From positions 1-6,348 of the forward strand of contig CAMKAE010000132.1 of assembly GCA_946410395.1 (NCBI GenBank): a stretch of DNA of 6,348 bases, in the 5' to 3' direction. How positions within the stretch are numbered: position 1 is the stretch's first letter; each line of letters starts with the position of its first letter. The stretch comes from an uncultured Clostridia bacterium (GTDB lineage Bacteria > Bacillota > Clostridia > Christensenellales > Aristaeellaceae). Made by a program: the position numbers and the translations under genes. Shown piece by piece: positions 4,336-6,348 of the stretch. The notes under the pieces were generated by a model that saw nothing but the letters and a program-made list of their open reading frames with translations, was not told where the DNA came from and searched no databases.

Positions 4336-5496
4336 TTATTCCGCCAGCTTGGCGCGGACGGCGTCGATCTCCTCCTGGGTCATGCCGATCTCCAGCAGGT
4401 ATTCCTCGGCTTCCTTGGCCAGGTCGGCGCCGGTGATGTCCTCCAGGCCGAAGGCGGTGGCCAGGCTCTTGCGGATGTTGGCGTTGGCCACGATGTCATA
4501 CTGCTCGGTGCCGGGCTGCACGCCGTAGTAGTTGTAGAAGGTCACCATGTAGTCCGCGGTGACTTCCTCGTCGGTGGCGCCCATCAGGCACTCCAGGATG
4601 GCGCTGGTGAAGCCCGCGCGGTCCTTGCCCTCGTTGCAGTGCACCAGGTAGGGGCCGTCGTTGGCGGCGATGAAGCGGAAGCCCTCGGCCAGGCCCGCGC
4701 GGAAGTCCGCCGCGGTGAAGTCCACGCCCAGGTTCAGGCCGATGATCGCCTGCTTGCTGTAGTAGCTCTCGGCAAAGCCCTCATAGCCCTGCATGGTCTC
4801 GGCGGTGTCCGCCAGGTTGATGAAGGTCTTCACGCCCGCTTCGGCCGCGGCGGCGTCCGCTTCCTTGTTGCGGTTGATCTCCGGGTTCACCGGGGAGGAG
4901 GAGCGATACAGCCTGCCCGCGGCGATGCTGCCGGCCTTGATCTCCCGGAAGTTGGCGTACTCCGCGTCCGTCAGGTCCGGATAGTCTTCCCGCTTCTCGC
5001 TGCGCACCAGCTGGTTCATGACCCACTGATCATAGTAGCCGCCCTGCTCCTTCATCGCGAAGGCGACGGTGACCGGGTCCTCCACGCCCTCGTTCATGTG
5101 CCAGACGTAGCCCGGGTCTTCCTCAATCTTTTCCTTGGTGGCGATGCCGGCGGTGGTGGCCAGGTCGCCCATGTTGATGGCCAGGATGATCGCGTCCTCG
5201 GCCGTGTCCTCCTTGATCACCACGCGGCAGATCATGGACCCCTGCGGCACGTCGGAGTAGTTCGAGCCCACGGGCATGTCAAAGTCCTGGCCGTTGATGG
5301 TCACGGTGACCACGTCGCCGTAGGCGTAGCCATCCGCCAGCAGCTCGGAGCCCTTCAGGGACAGCACCAGGTTGCCGTATTTCTGGATCTCAGTGACGGT
5401 GGCCGTCGCGGTCGCCTCAGCCACCTCCGCCATGGCGGGAATCAGGCACAGGGCCATCGCCATGGCCAAAACCAATGCAAACAAACGCTTTGCCAT
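4336..5496 (-). CDS. Exported Cys-based tyrosine/lipid phosphatase with an N-terminal SAM-HAT-C-like domain
   Basis: 386 aa, ATG at 5496 reading leftwards, with AGGAGG (5505-5510) 8 nt upstream. A Sec signal peptide covers residues 1-23 (MAKR, hydrophobic core, PAMA before E24); no lipobox is visible. Residues about 33-119 (start KYGNLVLSL; YGDVVTVTINGQDF; YSDVPQGS; LAINMGDLATTAGI) resemble the C-terminal domain of SAM hydroxide adenosyltransferases. The SAM-cleaving N-terminal domain is absent. Residues about 185-345 form a phosphatase domain: GRLYRSSSPVNPE, then the P-loop HCNEGKDRAG (nucleophile C287, R293: Cx5R). The GKDR type of loop is shared with MptpB/LipA-like phosphatases that act on phosphotyrosine and phosphoinositides. 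The C-terminus is helical. It probably acts outside the membrane; substrate unknown. It is transcribed alone from a good promoter, divergent from the MarR gene. GC-rich like the chromosome. The phosphatase call is strong, the first domain moderate. Confidence 0.88.
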   Translation of the reverse strand: MAKRLFALVLAMAMALCLIPAMAEVAEATATATVTEIQKYGNLVLSLKGSELLADGYAYGDVVTVTINGQDFDMPVGSNYSDVPQGSMICRVVIKEDTAEDAIILAINMGDLATTAGIATKEKIEEDPGYVWHMNEGVEDPVTVAFAMKEQGGYYDQWVMNQLVRSEKREDYPDLTDAEYANFREIKAGSIAAGRLYRSSSPVNPEINRNKEADAAAAEAGVKTFINLADTAETMQGYEGFAESYYSKQAIIGLNLGVDFTAADFRAGLAEGFRFIAANDGPYLVHCNEGKDRAGFTSAILECLMGATDEEVTADYMVTFYNYYGVQPGTEQYDIVANANIRKSLATAFGLEDITGADLAKEAEEYLLEIGMTQEEIDAVRAKLAE

Positions 5497-5555
5497 TCTG
5501 TTGACCTCCTCAGCACGTCATGCTTTTGTACGGAAAGCCTCCCTTTCCTGCCGTC

Positions 5556-5584
5556 ATTATACCAGATCCCATGCCGGACTTCAA
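5556..5584 (-). promoter_or_regulatory. Extended -10 promoter of the phosphatase gene
   Basis: On the minus strand TTGAAG (5584-5579) and TATAAT (5561-5556) are 17 bp apart. TGG immediately precedes TATAAT, an extended -10. Transcription would start near 5549, leaving a leader of about 50 nt with AGGAGG near its end. No clear operator overlaps it; the nearest AAGGTACCTT site is about 40 bp upstream. Confidence 0.82.
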
Positions 5585-5622
5585 GGCCGGGCCCCGGAAA
5601 ACTTCTCTGTGAACAATTTGTT

Positions 5623-5632
5623 AAGGTACCTT
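5623..5632. promoter_or_regulatory. Probable MarR operator O1
   Basis: A perfect 10-bp palindrome, AAGGTACCTT, whose last two bases are the first two of the -35 TTGACA. With flanks it reads TAAGGTACCTTG, the same 12 bases as O2 in opposite orientation. A bound repressor would block RNA polymerase. Confidence 0.75.
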
Positions 5633-5659
5633 GACAAATGCGCAGGCCGGGTGTATGAT
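5631..5659 (+). promoter_or_regulatory. Strong promoter of the MarR-type gene
   Basis: A perfect TTGACA (5631-5636) and TATGAT (5654-5659) are separated by 17 bp. The predicted start near 5666 leaves a leader of about 40 nt. The promoter lies between two identical palindromes, a layout expected for negative autoregulation. Confidence 0.88.
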
Positions 5660-5668
5660 GTGAATCGC

Positions 5669-5678
5669 AAGGTACCTT
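5669..5678. promoter_or_regulatory. Probable MarR operator O2
   Basis: A second perfect AAGGTACCTT palindrome just downstream of the predicted transcription start and 13 bp before the ribosome binding site. Centre-to-centre distance from O1 is 46 bp, about 4.4 helical turns, so two dimers could bracket the promoter. Confidence 0.75.
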
Positions 5679-5704
5679 ATCATTGACGCAAAGGAGTGCT
5701 GTTT

Positions 5705-6348
5705 ATGAGAATGAATCCTGAGATGAATCCCCTGCGCGGCCCCGGCGACGGCGGAGAGCGCTGCCTGCGGGAGCGCTGCCGCGAGATGGAGCGCGCACCC
5801 CGGGAGGGCGGCCCCGGCCTGCGCCCCTGCCCCCGGGCGGAGGGCGGCCCGGACTTTGCCGGGGATGAGCGGCACTGCCCCGGCGGCCCCCGCGGCTTTC
5901 ACGGCCCCCGCGGACCCCACGGTATGTGCCCGCCGCCGCCCATGCCCAACGACGACACGCTGGACGGGCGGATGCTGAACCTGCTGCGCATGGCCGGGCA
6001 CCTGGCCATGATGCGCCCCGGGCTGCGCTCCGGCCAGTTCCGGGTGCTGAGCCTGCTCGCGGACGGTGAGCCCGTGCCGCAGAAGCAGCTGGCGGAGCGC
6101 CTGCGCATCCAGCCCGGCTCCCTGAGCGAGACTGTGGGCAAGCTGGAGCTGGCCGGCGCCGTCACCCGGGAGCGCGACGAGACGGACCGCCGGGCGGTCA
6201 CGGTGACCATCACCCCCGAGGGAAGCAAGCGCCTGGCCGCCATGCGGGAGAGCATGGACATCGACCGCTCGGAGCTGCTCTGTGTCCTCAGCGATGAGGA
6301 GAAGGAGACGCTGACGGCGCTGCTGGAGAAGATCGTCCGCAGCGCCCG
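5705..6348 (+). CDS. MarR-family transcriptional regulator with Cys/His/Gly/Pro-rich N-terminus (partial)
   Basis: At least 214 codons; the frame stays open to the window edge, so the C-terminus is missing. ATG 5705 has AAGGAG (5691-5696) 8 nt upstream. Residues about 86-212 form a MarR winged helix: dimer helix LDGRMLNLLRMAGHLAM; SGQFRVLSLLADGEPVPQKQ; recognition region IQPGSLSETVGKLELAGAV; wing RERDETDRRAVTVTITPEG; then helices LSDEEKETLTALLEKI. Residues 1-80 are unusual: rich in Gly, Pro and Arg, with Cys at 20, 25, 42, 58 and 75 and His at 57, 66 and 72, possibly a metal- or redox-sensing tail or simply disordered. MarR proteins are usually about 140-180 aa, and this tail explains the extra length. 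It probably represses its own promoter through the two AAGGTACCTT sites. Any regulated transporter or enzyme gene would lie to the right, outside the window. The ligand cannot be predicted. Confidence 0.88.
   Translation, partial: MRMNPEMNPLRGPGDGGERCLRERCREMERAPREGGPGLRPCPRAEGGPDFAGDERHCPGGPRGFHGPRGPHGMCPPPPMPNDDTLDGRMLNLLRMAGHLAMMRPGLRSGQFRVLSLLADGEPVPQKQLAERLRIQPGSLSETVGKLELAGAVTRERDETDRRAVTVTITPEGSKRLAAMRESMDIDRSELLCVLSDEEKETLTALLEKIVRSA

Noticed and set aside
5139..5400. Active SAM hydrolase/chlorinase
   Set aside because: Only the C-terminal-domain-like part is present. The N-terminal domain that carries the main active-site residues is missing, so an enzyme of that class is not supported.
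5427..5496. Lipoprotein signal on the phosphatase (Cys17)
   Set aside because: The residues before Cys17 (M-A-L) do not fit a lipobox, whereas PAMA before E24 is a good signal peptidase I site.
4126..5634. Long plus-strand open frame of about 500 codons opposite the phosphatase gene
   Set aside because: It lies almost wholly antisense to a gene with a clear signal peptide, ribosome binding site, promoter and catalytic motifs. Its translation is a low-complexity His/Val/Gly/Asp-rich shadow of GC-rich codons and runs through the palindromic repeat.

Overview
The window looks like a chromosomal stretch from a GC-rich member of the Bacillota (Firmicutes), most likely a gut-type clostridium. This rests on strong AGGAGG-type ribosome binding sites, Bacillus-type promoters (TTGACA/TATAAT spaced by 17 bp), a MrfB/YprB-type nuclease, a single-membrane-anchor signal peptidase I, and a secreted tyrosine-phosphatase type that I recall from gut Firmicutes. 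The genus cannot be fixed from the sequence alone.

Bases 1-3246 hold a tightly packed plus-strand operon: a DEDD-type exonuclease with a helical-repeat tail (MrfB/YprB-like, DNA repair), a cytoplasmic tetratricopeptide-repeat (TPR) protein, and signal peptidase I. Gaps are 2-24 bp, and a clear intrinsic terminator follows at 3265-3298. The signal peptidase carries an extra segment of about 140 residues between its catalytic-lysine box and its GDHRNNSNDSR box, with internal copies of a short beta-strand motif.

Bases about 3300-4127 form a self-contained, AT-richer two-gene cassette. An MNT-type nucleotidyltransferase overlaps a HEPN-domain protein by 16 bp. The pair has its own sigma-A-type promoter and a terminator hairpin, and resembles an MNT/HEPN toxin-antitoxin module. 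Its base composition is far from that of its neighbours, which suggests horizontal acquisition.

Bases 4128-4335 are non-coding. They contain a 65-bp palindromic (REP-like) element with 26-bp arms, next to a second, weaker inverted repeat.

On the minus strand, 4336-5496 encodes an exported protein. It has a signal peptide, a domain resembling the C-terminal domain of SAM hydroxide adenosyltransferases, and a Cys-based phosphatase domain (HCNEGKDRAG). Its promoter is back to back with that of a plus-strand MarR-type regulator (5705 to beyond the right edge). The regulator has a Cys/His/Gly/Pro-rich N-terminal extension, and its promoter is bracketed by two perfect AAGGTACCTT palindromes that are probable autoregulatory operators.

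Functionally, the signal peptidase could process the neighbouring phosphatase precursor, but that is a general cell function and adjacency need not mean a pathway. The strongest leads for new biology are the exported two-domain phosphatase, the enlarged signal peptidase, the MNT/HEPN variant, and the MarR regulator with its twin operators.
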